A stretch of 64,000 bases of DNA from Hydractinia symbiolongicarpus. Its lineage: Eukaryota; Cnidaria; Hydrozoa; Anthoathecata; Hydractiniidae. The translations under genes were made by a program, and so were the position numbers. The first letter of the stretch is position 1; the number at the start of each line of letters is the position of its first letter. The notes beneath the pieces are model-generated. The model was not told the origin of the DNA. It saw nothing but the letters and a program-made list of their open reading frames with translations, and did no database searches. Location: NCBI RefSeq assembly GCF_029227915.1, contig NC_079880.1:28639501-28703500 (forward strand). Direction: 5' to 3'. Positions 12,434 through 24,392 of the stretch are shown here, piece after piece.

Positions 12434-13446
12434 TTGGGAAATGAGTTTACTTCCTGGGTACTTTCTTTGTATACTTTTGACTATACGGGCCGAGTCCGGG
12501 GTTTACGGGAAATGGCGGGTTTTCGTTTGCCGGCGATTAAAGTTCTTTTATTCAGCCTCTCATCAAAAATGATAACATTTTTGAAAAATACAAGTCTCAT
12601 GCGTTTTAGTGGTGAAACGATAATTTAAAAAATCGTTTTGGAAATGAGTTTACTCACAGGGTACTTTCTTTGTATATTTTCGACTATACGGGCCAAGTCC
12701 CGGATTTACGGGAAATCGCGGGTTTTCGTTTGCCGGCGATTAAACCACTTTCATTTAGCGTCTCATCAAAAATGAAAACATTTCTGAAAACTACAAGTCT
12801 CATGCGTTTTAGTGGTGAAAAAACAATTTAAAAAATCGTTCGGGAAATGTGTTTACTCCCTGGGTACCTTCTTTGTATACTTTTGACTATACGGCAGAGT
12901 CCGGGATTTACGGGAAATCGCGGGTTTTTGTTTGCCGGCGATTAAACCACTTTCATTTAGCGTCTCATCAAAAATGAAAACATTTCTGAAAACTACAAGT
13001 CTCATGCGTTTTAGTGGTGAAAAAACAATTTAAAAAATCGTTCGGGAAATGAGTTTACTCCCTGGGTACCTTCCTGGTATACTTTTGACTATACGGCAGA
13101 GTCCGGGATTTACGGGAAATCGCGGGTTTTCGTTTGCCGGCGATTAAACTTCTTTTATTCAGCGTCTCATCAAAAATGAAAACATTTCTGAAAACTACAA
13201 GTCTCATGCGTTTTAGTGGTGAAAAAATAATTTAAAAAATCGTTCGGGAAATGAGTTTTCTCCCTGGGTACCTTCTTTGTATACTTTTGACTATACGGGA
13301 AGAGTCTGGGATTTACGGGAAGTCGCGGGTTTTCGTTTGCCGGCGATTAAACTTCTTTTATTCAGCGTCTCATCAAAAATGAAAACATTTTTAAAAACTA
13401 CAAGACTCATGCGTTTTAGTGGTGAAAAAATAACTTAAAAAATCGT
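12434..13446 (+). repeat. 5-mer A'-B-C/B-C2-D'
   Basis: Monomers start at 12434, 12637, 12840, 13042 and 13244, total 1,013 bp. A' has CAGCCTCTC and GAAAAATAC. The next B reads CCAAGTCCCGG, as in the other A'-B pairs. The block spans the seam of the 2,635-bp duplication: up to the hybrid it follows the A'-B-C order seen at 7568 and 15069, and after it follows the C2-D' order seen at 10407. Confidence 0.83.
12840..13041 (+). other. Hybrid monomer: C front, B tail (duplication seam)
   Basis: The front has GAAATGTGTTTAC and ACGGCAGAGTCC (C, as at 7974). The tail has ACCACTTTCATTTAGCG, CATTTCTG and GAAAAAACAAT (B, as at 10204). The exchange point lies between about 12900 and 12945. It joins the end of the first 13-monomer copy to the start of the second, as expected from unequal exchange between misaligned sister arrays. 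Confidence 0.85.
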
Positions 13447-15068
13447 TTGGGAAATGAGTTTACTTCCTGGGTACTTTCTTTGTATACTTTTGACTATACG
13501 GGCCGAGTCCGGGGTTTACGGGAAATGGCGGGTTTTCGTTTGCCGGCGATTAAAGTTCTTTTATTCAGCGTCTCATCAAAAATGATAACATTTTTGAAAA
13601 CTACAAGTCTCATGCGTTTTAGTGGTGAAACGATAATTTAAAAAATCGTTTTGGAAATGAGTTTACTCACAGGGTACTTTCTTTGTATACTTTTGACTAT
13701 ACGGCAGAGTCCGGGATTTACGGGAAATCGCGGGTTTTCGTTTGCCGGCGATTAAACTTCTTTTATTCAGCGTCTCATCAAAAGTGATAACATTTTTGAA
13801 AACTACAAGTCTCATGCGTTTTAGTGGTGAAACGATAATTTAAAAAATCGTTTTGGAAATGAGTTTACTCACAGGGTACTTTCTTTGTATGTTTTCGACT
13901 ATACGGGCCAAGCCCGGGATTTACGGGAAATCGCGGGTTTTCGTTTGCCGGCGATTAAACCACTTTCATTTAGCGTCTCATCAAAAATGAAAACATTTCT
14001 GAAAACTACAAGTCTCATGCGTTTTAGTGGTGAAAAAACAATTTAAAAAATCGTTCGGGAAATGAGTTTACTCCCTGGGTACCTTCCTTGTATACTTTTG
14101 ACTATACGGCAGAGTCCGGGATTTACGGGAAATCGCGGGTTTTCGTTTGCCGGCGATTAAACTTCTTTTATTCAGCTTCTCATCAAAAATGAAAACATTT
14201 CTGAAAACTACAAGTCTCATGCGTTTTAGTGGTGAAAAAATAATTTAAAAAATCGTTCGGGAAGTGAGTTTACTCCATGGGTACCTTCTTTGTATACTTT
14301 TGACTATACGGGCCGAGTCCGGGATTTACGGGAAATCGCGGGTTTTCTTTTGCCGGCGATTAAACTTCTTTTAATCAGCGTCTCCTCAAAAATGAAAAAA
14401 TTTTTAAAAACTACAAGACTCATGGGCTTTAGTGGTGAAATAATAATTTAAAAAAACGTTCAGGAAATGAGTTTACTCCCTGGGTACTTTCTTTGTATAC
14501 TTTTGACTATACGGGCCGAGTCCGGGATTTACGGGAAATCGCGGGTTTTCGTTTGCCGGCGATTAAACCACTTTCGTTAAGCGTCTCATCAAAAATGAAA
14601 ACATTTCTGAAAACTACAAGTCTCATGCGTTTTAGTGGTGAAAAAATAATTTAAAAAATCGTTCGGGAAATGACTTTACTCCCTGGGTACCTTCTTTGTA
14701 TACGTTTGACTATACGGGCAGAGTCTGGGATTTACGGGAAGTCGCGGGTTTTCGTTTGCCGGCGATTAAACTTCTTTTATTCAGCGTCTCATCAAAAATG
14801 AAAACATTTTTAAAAATTACAAGTCTCATGGGTTTTAGTGGTGAAATAATAATTTAAAAAATCGTTCGGGAAATGAGTTTACTCCCTGGGTACTTTCTTT
14901 GTATACTTTTGATTATACGGGCCGAGTCCGGGATTTACGGGAAATCGCAGGTTTTCGTTTGCCGGCGATTAAACTTCTTTTATTCAGCGACTCATCAAAA
15001 ATGAAAACATTTTTGTAAACTACAAGTCTCGTGCGTTTTAGTGGTGAAAAAATAATTTAAAGAATCGT
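13447..15068 (+). repeat. 8-mer HOR A-B/C-B-C2-G-F-D-E
   Basis: Monomers start at 13447, 13650, 13852, 14055, 14257, 14460, 14663 and 14866. It is the third full copy of this 8-mer form. The B/C hybrid has ATTAAACTTC instead of ATTAAAGTTC before its GTGATAAC tail, a small patch that looks converted from a neighbour. G reads TACTCCATGGG. Confidence 0.87.
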
Positions 15069-16082
15069 TTGGGAAATGAGTTTACTTCCTGGGTACTTTC
15101 TTTGTATACTTTTGACTATACGGGCCGAGTCCGGGGTTTACGGGAAATGGCGGGTTTTCGTTTGCCGGCGATTAAAGTTCTTTTATTCAGCCTCTCATCA
15201 AAAATGATAACATTTTTGAAAAATACAAGTCTCATGCGTTTTAGTGGTGAAACGATAATTTAAAAAATCGTTTTGGAAATGAGTTTACTCACAGGGTACT
15301 TTCTTTGTATATTTTCGACTATACGGGCCAAGTCCCGGATTTACGGGAAATCGCGGGTTTTCGTTTGCCGGCGATTAAACCACTTTCATTTAGCGTCTCA
15401 TCAAAAATGAAAACATTTCTGAAAACTACAAGTCTCATGCGTTTTAGTGGTGAAAAAACAATTTAAAAAATCGTTCGGGAAATTTGTTTACTCCCTGGGT
15501 ACCTTCTTTGTATACTTTTGACTATACGGCAGAGTCCGGGATTTACGGGAAATCGCGGGTTTTCGTTTGCCGGCGATTAAACTTCTTTTATTCAGCGTCT
15601 CATCAAAAATGAAAACATTTTTAAAAATTACAAGTCTCATGGGCTTTAGTGGTGAAATAATAATTTAAAAAATCGTTCGGGAAATGAGTTTACTCCCTGG
15701 GTACTTTCTTTGTATACTTTTGATTATACGGGCCGAGTCCGGGGTTTACGGGAAATGGCGGGTTTTCGTTTGCCGGCGATTAAAGTTCTTTTATTCAGCC
15801 TCTCATCAAAAATGATAACATTTTTGAAAAATACAAGTCTCATGCGTTTTAGTGGTGAAACGATAATTTAAAAAATCGTTTTGGAAATGAGTTTACTCAC
15901 AGGGTACCTTCTTTGTATACTTTTGACTATACGGGCCGAGTCCGGGATTTACGGGAAATCGCGGGTTTTCTTTTGCCAGCGATTAAACTTCTTTTAATCA
16001 GCGTCTAATCAAAAATGAAAACATTTTTGTAAACTACAAGTCTCATGCGTTTTAGTGGTGAAAAAAGAACTTAAAAAATTGT
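15069..16082 (+). repeat. 5-mer A'-B-C/D-E/A-B/G/E, second copy
   Basis: Monomers start at 15069, 15272, 15475, 15677 and 15880. It reproduces the hybrids of 7568-8581 at an offset of 7,501 bp. Differences include GAAATTTGTTTAC (15475) against GAAATGTGTTTAC, and TTTTGCCAGCG in the last monomer. Confidence 0.84.
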
Positions 16083-17501
16083 TTGGGAAATGAGTTTACT
16101 TCCTGGGTACTTTCTTTGTATACTTTTGACTATACGGGCCGAGTCCGGGGTTTACGGGAAATGGCGGGTTTTCGTTTGCCGGCGATTAAAGTTCTTTTAT
16201 TCAGCGTCTCATCAAAAATGATAACATTTTTGAAAACTACAAGTCTCATGCGTTTTAGTGGTGAAACGATAATTTAAAAAATCGTTTTTGAAATGAGTTT
16301 ACTCACAGGGTACTTTCTTTGTATATTTTCGACTATACGGGCCAAGCCCGGGATTTACGGGAAATCGCGGGTTTTCGTTTGCCGGCGATTAAACCACTTT
16401 CATTTAGCGTCTCATCAAAAATGAAAACATTTCTGAAAACTACAAGTCTCATGCGTTTTAGTGGTGAAAAAACAATTTAAAAAATCGTTCGGGAAATGAG
16501 TTTACTCCCTGGGTACCTTCTTTGTATACTTTTGACTATACGGCAGAGTCCGGGATTTACGGGAAATCGCGGGTTTTCGTTTGCCGGCGATTAAAGTTCT
16601 TTTATTCAGCGTCTCATCAAAAGTGATAACATTTTTGAAAACTACAAGTCTCATGCGTTTTATTGGTGAAACGATAATTTAAAAAATCGTTTTGGAAATG
16701 AGTTTACTCACAGGGTACTTTCTTTGTATATTTTCGACTATACGGGCCAAGCCCGGGATTTACGGGAAATCGCGGGTTTTCGTTTGCCGGCAATTAAACC
16801 ACTTTCATTTAGCGTCTCATCAAAAATGAAAACATTTCTGAAAACTACAAGTCTCATGCGTTTTAGTGGTGAAAAAACAATTTAAAAAATCGTTCGGGAA
16901 ATGAGTTTACTCCCTGGGTACCTTCCTTGTATACTTTTGACTATACGGCAGAGTCCGGGATTTACGGGAAATCGCGGGTTTTCGTTTGCCGGCGATTAAA
17001 CTTCTTTTATTCAGCGTCTCATCAAAAATGAAAACATTTCTGAAAACTACAAGTCTCATGGGCTTTAGTGGTGAAATAATAATTTAAAAAATCGTTCGGG
17101 AAATGAGTTTACTCCCTGGGTACTTTCTTTGTATACTTTTGATTATACGGGCCGAGTCCGGGGTTTACGGGAAATGGCGGGTTTTCGTTTGCCGGCGATT
17201 AAAGTTCTTTTATTCAGCCTCTCATCAAAAATGATAACATTTTTGAAAAATACAAGTCTCATGCGTTTTAGTGGTGAAACGATAATTTAAAAAATCGTTT
17301 TGGAAATGAGTTTACTCACAGGGTACCTTCTTTGTATACTTTTGACTATACGGGCCGAGTCCGGGATTTACGGGAAATCGCGGGTTTTCTTTTGCCGGCG
17401 ATTAAACTTCTTTTAATCAGCGTCTAATCAAAAATGAAAACATTTTTGTAAACTACAAGTCTCATGCGTTTTAGTGGTGAAAAAAGAACTTAAAAAATTG
17501 T
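16083..17501 (+). repeat. 7-mer block A-B-C1-B-C2/D-E/A-B/G/E
   Basis: Monomers start at 16083, 16286, 16489, 16691, 16894, 17096 and 17299, total 1,419 bp. The monomer at 16894 has a C2 front and middle but a D end (CATGGGC, GAAATAAT) and is the seam of a 7-monomer tandem duplication: 15677-17095 is repeated from 17096 to about 18.4 kb. A rare mark, TTTTATTGGTGAAACG in the C1 at 16489, is repeated 1,419 bp downstream. Confidence 0.83.
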
Positions 17502-19527
17502 TTGGGAAATGAGTTTACTTCCTGGGTACTTTCTTTGTATACTTTTGACTATACGGGCCGAGTCCGGGGTTTACGGGAAATGGCGGGTTTTCGTTTGCCG
17601 GCGATTAAAGTTCTTTTATTCAGCGTCTCATCAAAAATGATAACATTTTTGAAAACTACAAGTCTCATGCGTTTTAGTGGTGAAACGATAATTTAAAAAA
17701 TCGTTTTTGAAATGAGTTTACTCACAGGGTACTTTCTTTGTATATTTTCGACTATACGGGCCAAGCCCGGGATTTACGGGAAATCGCGGGTTTTCGTTTG
17801 CCGGCGATTAAACCACTTTCATTTAGCGTCTCATCAAAAATGAAAACATTTCTGAAAACTACAAGTCTCATGCGTTTTAGTGGTGAAAAAACAATTTAAA
17901 AAATCGTTCGGGAAATGAGTTTACTCCCTGGGTACCTTCTTTGTATACTTTTGACTATACGGCAGAGTCCGGGATTTACGGGAAATCGCGGGTTTTCGTT
18001 TGCCGGCGATTAAAGTTCTTTTATTCAGCGTCTCATCAAAAGTGATAACATTTTTGAAAACTACAAGTCTCATGCGTTTTATTGGTGAAACGATAATTTA
18101 AAAAATCGTTTTGGAAATGAGTTTACTCACAGGGTACTTTCTTTGTATATTTTCGACTATACGGGCCAAGCCCGGGATTTACGGGAAATCGCGGGTTTTC
18201 GTTTGCCGGCGATTAAACCACTTTCATTTAGCGTCTCATCAAAAATGAAAACATTTCTGAAAACTACAAGTCTCATGCGTTTTAGTGGTGAAAAAACAAT
18301 TTAAAAAATCGTTCGGGAAATGAGTTTACTCCCTGGGTACCTTCCTTGTATACTTTTGACTATACGGCAGAGTCCGGGATTTACGGGAAATCGCGGGTTT
18401 TCGTTTGCCGGCGATTAAACTTCTTTTATTCAGCGTCTCATCAAAAATGATAACATTTTTGAAAACTACAAGTCTCATGCGTTTTAGTGGTGAAACGATA
18501 ATTTAAAAAATCGTTTTTGAAATGAGTTTACTCACAGGGTACTTTCTTTGTATATTTTCGACTATACGGGCCAAGCCCGGGATTTACGGGAAATCGCGGG
18601 TTTTCGTTTGCCGGCGATTAAACCACTTTCATTTAGCGTCTCATCAAAAATGAAAACATTTCTGAAAACTACAAGTCTCATGCGTTTTAGTGGTGAAAAA
18701 ACAATTTAAAAAATCGTTCGGGAAATGAGTTTACTCCCTGGGTACCTTCTTTGTATACTTTTGACTATACGGCAGAGTCCGGGATTTACGGGAAATCGCG
18801 GGTTTTCGTTTGCCGGCGATTAAAGTTCTTTTATTCAGCGTCTCATCAAAAGTGATAACATTTTTGAAAACTACAAGTCTCATGCGTTTTATTGGTGAAA
18901 CGATAATTTAAAAAATCGTTTTGGAAATGAGTTTACTCACAGGGTACTTTCTTTGTATATTTTCGACTATACGGGCCAAGCCCGGGATTTACGGGAAATT
19001 GCGGGTTTTCGTTTGCCGGCGATTAAACCACTTTCATTTAGCGTCTCATCAAAAATGAAAACATTTCTGAAAACTACAAGTCTCATGCGTTTTAGTGGTG
19101 AAAAAACAATTTAAAAAATCGTTCGGGAAATGAGTTTACTCCCTGGGTACCTTCCTTGTATACTTTTGACTATACGGCAGAGTCCGGGATTTACGGGAAA
19201 TCGCGGGTTTTCGTTTGCCGGCGATTAAACTTCTTTTATTCAGCGTCTCATCAAAAATGAAAACATTTCTGAAAACTACAAGTCTCATGCGTTTTAGTGG
19301 TGAAAAAATAATTTAAAAAATCGTTCGGGAAATGAGTTTACTCCCTGGGTACCTTCTTTGTATACTTTTGACTATACGGGCCGAGTCCGGGATTTACGGG
19401 AAATCGCGGGTTCTCTTTTGCCGGTGATTAAACTTCTTTTAATCAGCGTCTCCTCAAAAATGAAAACATTTTTAAAAACTACAAGACTCATGCGTTTTAG
19501 TGGTGAAAAAATAACTTAAAAAATCGT
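17502..19527 (+). repeat. 10-mer block with nested 4-mer duplication
   Basis: Monomers are A 17502, B 17705, C1 17908, B 18110, C2/A 18313, B 18515, C1 18718, B 18920, C2 19123 and a G hybrid at 19325 ending AAGACTCATGCG and ATAACTT, total 2,026 bp. The run B-C1-B is repeated 810 bp downstream, including TCGTTTTTGAAATG and the ATTGG mark (18081 and 18891). The C2/A hybrid at 18313 is the seam. The sharing of ATTGG by 16662, 18081 and 18891 shows that the 7-mer and 4-mer events were successive. Confidence 0.82.
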
Positions 19528-21351
19528 TTGGGAAATGAGTTTACTTCCTGGGTACTTTCTTTGTATACTTTTGACTATACGGGCCGAGTCCGGGGTTTAC
19601 GGGAAATGGCGGGTTTTCGTTTGCCGGCGATTAAAGTTCTTTTATTCAGCGTCTCATCAAAAATGATAACATTTTTGAAAACTACAAGTCTCATGCGTTT
19701 TAGTGGTGAAACGATAATTTAAAAAATCGTTTTGGAAATGAGTTTACTCACAGGGTACTTTCTTTGTATATTTTCGACTATACGGGCCAAGCCCGGGATT
19801 TACGGGAAATCGCGGGTTTTCGTTTGCCGGCGATTAAACTTCTTTTATTCAGCGTCTCATCAAAAATGAAAACATTTCTGAAAACTACAAGTCTCATGCG
19901 TTTTAGTGGTGAAAAAATAATTTAAAAAATCGTTCGGGAAATGAGTTTACTCCCTGGGTACCTTCTTTGTATACTTTTGACTATACGGCAGAGTCCGGGA
20001 TTTACGGGAAATCGCGGGTTTTCGTTTGCCGGCAATTAAAGTTCTTTTATTCAGCGTCTCATCAAAAGTGATAACATTTTTGAAAACTACAAGTCTCATG
20101 CGTTTTAGTGGTGAAACGATAATTTAAAAAATCGTTTTGGAAATGAGTTTACTCACAGGGTACTTTCTTTGTATATTTTCGACTATACGGGCCAAGCCCG
20201 GGATTTACGGGAAATCGCGGGTTTTCGTTTGCCAGCGATTAAACCACTTTCATTTAGCGTCTCATCAAAAATGAAAACATTTCTTAAAACTACAAGTCTC
20301 ATGCGTTTTAGTGGTGAAAAAACAATTTAAAAAATCGTTCGGGAAATGAGTTTACTCCCTGGGTACCTTCCTTGTATAATTTTGACTATACGGCAGAGTC
20401 CGGGATTTACGGGAAATCGCGGGTTTTCGTTTGCCGGCGATTAAACTTCTTTTATTCAGCTTCTCATCAAAAATGAAAACATTTCTGAAAACTACAAGTC
20501 TCATGCGTTTTAGTGGTGAAAAAATAATTTAAAAAATCGTTCGGGAAATGAGTTTACTCCCTGGGTACCTTCTTTGTATACTTTTGACTATACGGGCCGA
20601 GTCCGGGATTTACGGGAAATCGCGCGTTTTCTTTTGCCGGCGATTAAACTTCTTTTAATCAGCGTCTCCTCAAAAATGAAAACATTTTTAAAAACTACAA
20701 GACTCATGGGCTTTAGTGGTGAAATAATAATTTAAAAAAACGTTCAGGAAATGAGTTTACTCCCTGGGTACTTTCTTTGTATACTTTTGACTATACGGCC
20801 GAGTCCGGGATTTACGGGAAATCGCGGGTTTTCGTTTGCCGGCGATTAAACCACTTTCGTTAAGCGTCTCATCAAAAATGAAAACATTTCTGAAAACTAC
20901 AAGTCTCATGCGTTTTATTGGTGAAAAAATAATTTAAAAAATCGTTCGGGAAATGACTTTACTCCCTGGGTACCTTCTTTGTATACGTTTGACTATACGG
21001 GCAGAGTCTGGGATTTACGGGAAGTCGCGGGTTTTCGTTTGCCGGCGATTAAACTTCTTTTATTCAGCGTCTCATCAAAAATGAAAACATTTTTTAAAAT
21101 TACAAGTCTCATGGGCTTTAGTGGTGAAATAATAATTTAAAAAATCGTTCGGGAAATGAGTTTACTCCCTGGGTACTTTCTTTGTATACTTTTGATTATA
21201 CGGGCCGAGTCCGGGATTTACGGGAAATCGCAGGTTTTCGTTTGCCGGTGATTAAACTTCTTTTATTCAGCGACTCATCAAAAATGAAAACATTTTTGTA
21301 AACTACAAGTCTCGTGCGTTTTAGTGGTGAAAAAATAATTTAAAAAATCGT
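19528..21351 (+). repeat. 9-mer HOR A-B-C1-B-C2-G-F-D-E
   Basis: Monomers start at 19528, 19731, 19934, 20136, 20339, 20541, 20744, 20946 and 21149, total 1,824 bp. This is the full canonical order also found at 44161 and 45985. The first B has a C2-like tail (ACTTCTTTTATTC, GAAAAAATAAT), and F lacks one base (ACGGCCGAG), giving 202 bp. It is the only full canonical unit I found in the left third of the window. Confidence 0.87.
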
Positions 21352-22364
21352 TTGGGAAATGAGTTTACTTCCTGGGTACTTTCTTTGTATACTTTTGACT
21401 ATACGGGCCGAGTCCGGGGTTTACGGGAAATGGCGGGTTTTCGTTTGCCGGCGATTAAAGTTCTTTTATTCAGCCTCTCATCAAAAATGATAACATTTTT
21501 GAAAAATACAAGTCTCATGCGTTTTAGTGGTGAAACGATAATTTAAAAAATCGTTTTGGAAATGAGTTTACTCACAGGGTACATTCTTTGTATATTTTCG
21601 ACTATACGGGCCAAGTCCCGGATTTACGGGAAATCGGGGGTTTTCGTTTGCCGGCGATTAAACCACTTTCATTTAGCGTGTCATCAAAAATGAAAACATT
21701 TCTGAAAACTACAAGTCTCATGCGTTTTAGTGGTGAAAAAGCAATTTAAAAAATCGTTCGGGAAATGTGTTTACTCCCTGGGTACCTTCTTTGTATACTT
21801 TTGACTATACGGCAGAGTCCGGGATTTACGGGAAATCGCGGGTTTTCGTTTGCCGGCGATTAAACTTCTTTTATTCAGCGTCTCATCAAAAATGAAAACA
21901 TTTTTAAAAATTACAAGTCTCATGGGCTTTAGTGGTGAAATAATAATTTAAAAAATCGTTTTGGAAATGAGTTTACTCACAGGGTACTTTCTTTGTATAT
22001 TTTCGACTATACGGGCCAAGTCCCGGATTTACGGGAAATCGCGTGTTTTCGTTTGCCGGCGATTAAACCACTGTCATTTAGCGTCTCATCAAAAATGAAA
22101 ACATTTCTGAAAACTACAAGTCTCATGCGTTTTAGTGGTGAAAAAACAATTTAAAAAATCGTTCGGGAAATGAGTTTACTCCCTGGGTACCTTCTTTGTA
22201 TACTTTTGACTATACGGCAGAGTCCGGGATTTACGGGAAATCGCGGGTTTTCGTTTGCCGGCGATTAAACTTCTTTTATTCAGCGTCTCATCAAAAATGA
22301 AAACATTTTTGTAAACTACAAGTCTTATGCGTTTTAGTGGTGAAAAAATAATTTAAAAAATCGT
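21352..22364 (+). repeat. 5-mer A'-B-C/D-B-C/E
   Basis: Monomers start at 21352, 21555, 21758, 21960 and 22163, total 1,013 bp. The C at 21758 ends like D (AAAAATTACAAG, CATGGGC). The one at 22163 ends like E (TTTTTGTAAAC) and carries GTCTTATGCG. The block closes the 9-mer-derived zone; the next block starts the B2-rich zone. Confidence 0.82.
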
Positions 22365-24392
22365 TTGGGAAATGAGTTTACTTCCTGGGTACTTTCTTTG
22401 TATACTTTTGACTATACGGGCCGAGTCCGGGGTTTACGGGAAATGGCGGGTTTTCGTTTGCCTGCGATTAAAGTTCTTTTATTCAGCGTCTCTTCAAAAA
22501 TGATAACATTTTTGAAAACTACAAGTCTCATGCGTTTTAGTGGTGAAAAAATAATTTAAAAAATCGTTTGGGAAATGAGTTTACTCACAGGGTACTTTCT
22601 TTGTATATTTTCGACTATACGGGCCAAGCCCGGGCTTTACGGGAAATCGCGGGTTTTCGTTTGCCGGCAATTAAACCACTTTCATTTAGCGTCTCATCAA
22701 AAATGAAAACAAATCTGAAAACTACAAGTCTCATGCGTTTTAGTGGTGAAATAATAATTTAAAAAATCGTTCGGGAAATGAGTTTACTCCCTGGGTACTT
22801 TCTTTGTATACGTTTGATTATACGGGCCGAGTCCGGGATTTACGGGAAATCGCAGGTTTTCGTTTGCCGGCGATTAAACTTCTTTTATTCAGCGTCTCAT
22901 CAAAAATGAAAACATTTTTGTAAACTACAAGTCTCATGCTTTTTAGTGGTGAAAAAACAATTTAAAAAATCGTTCGGGAAATGAGTTTACTCCCTGGGTA
23001 CCTTCATTGTATACTTTTGACTATACGGCAGAGTCCGGGATTTACGGGAAATCGCGGGTTTTCGTTTGCCGGCGATTAAACTTCTTTTATTCAGCGTCTC
23101 ATCAAAAATGAATACATTTTTGTAAACTACAAGTCTCATGCGTTTTAGTGGTGAAAAAATAATTTAAAAAATCGTTTGGGAAATGAGTTTACTTCCTGGG
23201 TACTTTCTCTGTATACTTTTAACTATACGGGCCGAGTCCGGGGTTTACGGGAAATGGCGGGTTTTTGTTTGCCTGCGATTAAAGTTCTTTTATTCAGCGT
23301 CTCATCAAAAATGATAACATTTTTAAAAACTACAAGTCTCATGCGTTTTAGTGGTGAAACGATAATTTAAAAAATCGTTTTGGAAATGAGTTTACTCACA
23401 GGGTACTTTCTCTGTATATTTTCGACTATACGGGCCAAGCCCGGGCTTTACGGGAAATCGCGGGTTTTCGTTTGCCGGCAATTAAACCACTTTCATTTAG
23501 CGTCTCATCAAAAATGAAAACAAATCTGAAAACTACAAGTCTCATGCGTTTTAGTGGTGAAATGATAATTTAAAAAATCGTTCGGGAAATGAGTTTACTC
23601 CCTGGGTACCTTCTTTGTATACTTTTGACTATACGGCAGAGTCCGTGATTTACGGGAAATCGCGGGTTTTCGTTTGCCGGCGATTAAACTTCTTTTATTC
23701 AGCGTCTCATCAAAAATGAAAACATTTTTGTAAACTACAAGTCTCATGCGTTTTAGTGGTGAAAAAATAATTTAAAAAATCGTTTGGGAAATGAGTTTAC
23801 TTCCTGCGTACTTTCTTTGTATACTTTTGACTATACGGGCCGAGTCCGGGGTTTACGGGAAATGGCGGGTTTTTGTTTGCCTGCGATTAAAGTTCTTTTA
23901 TTCAGCGTCTCATCAAAAATGATAACATTTTTGAAAACTACAAGTCTCATGCGTTCTAGTGGTGAAACGATAATTTAAAAAATCGTTTTGGAAATGAGTT
24001 TACTCACAGGGTACTTTGTTTGTATATTTTCGACTATACGGGCCAAGCCCGAGCTTTACGGGAAATCGCGGGTTTTCGTTTGCCGGCGATTAAACCACTT
24101 TCATTTAGCGTCTCATCAAAAATGAAAACAAATCTGAAAACTACAAGTCTCATGCGTTTTAGTGGTGAAATAATAATTTAAAAAATCGTTCGGGAAATGA
24201 GTTTACTCCCTGGGTACTTTCTTTGTATACGTTTGATTATACAGGCCGAGTCCGGGATTTACGGGAAATCGCAGGTTTTCGTTTGCCGGCGATTAAACTT
24301 CTTTTATTCAGCGTCTCATCAAAAATGAAAACATTTTTGTAAACTACAAGTCTCATGCGTTTTAGTGGTGAAAAAATAAATTAAAAAATCGT
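22365..24392 (+). repeat. B2-rich trimer/tetramer zone
   Basis: Monomers are A 22365, B2 22568, E 22771, C/E 22974, A 23176, B2 23379, C/E 23582, A 23784, B2 23987 and E 24190. The A monomers read TTGCCTGCGATT. B2 monomers read GGGCTTTAC, most have GGCAATTAAACC, and all end CAAATCTG. Spacing between successive A monomers is 811, 608 and 609 bp. The same combination recurs at 48418-50038 and at the left window edge, so this trimer family is scattered across the array. Confidence 0.82.

Larger units (their letters stand above)
10311..15580 (+). repeat. Tandem duplication of 13 monomers, 2,635-bp period
   Basis: Sequence from about 10311 to 12945 is repeated from about 12946 to 15580. Both copies run (B tail)-C2-D'-A-B/C-B-C2-G-F-D-E-A'-B-C front with the same private marks: CCTGGTATAC at 10436 and 13071, TATGTTTTCG, and CAGCGACTC. 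Only scattered single-base differences are visible, for example AAAATACTTT near 11120 against AAACTTCTTT in the partner. The seam is the C/B hybrid at 12840-13041. The right end falls in the C/D hybrid at 15475. Confidence 0.82.
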
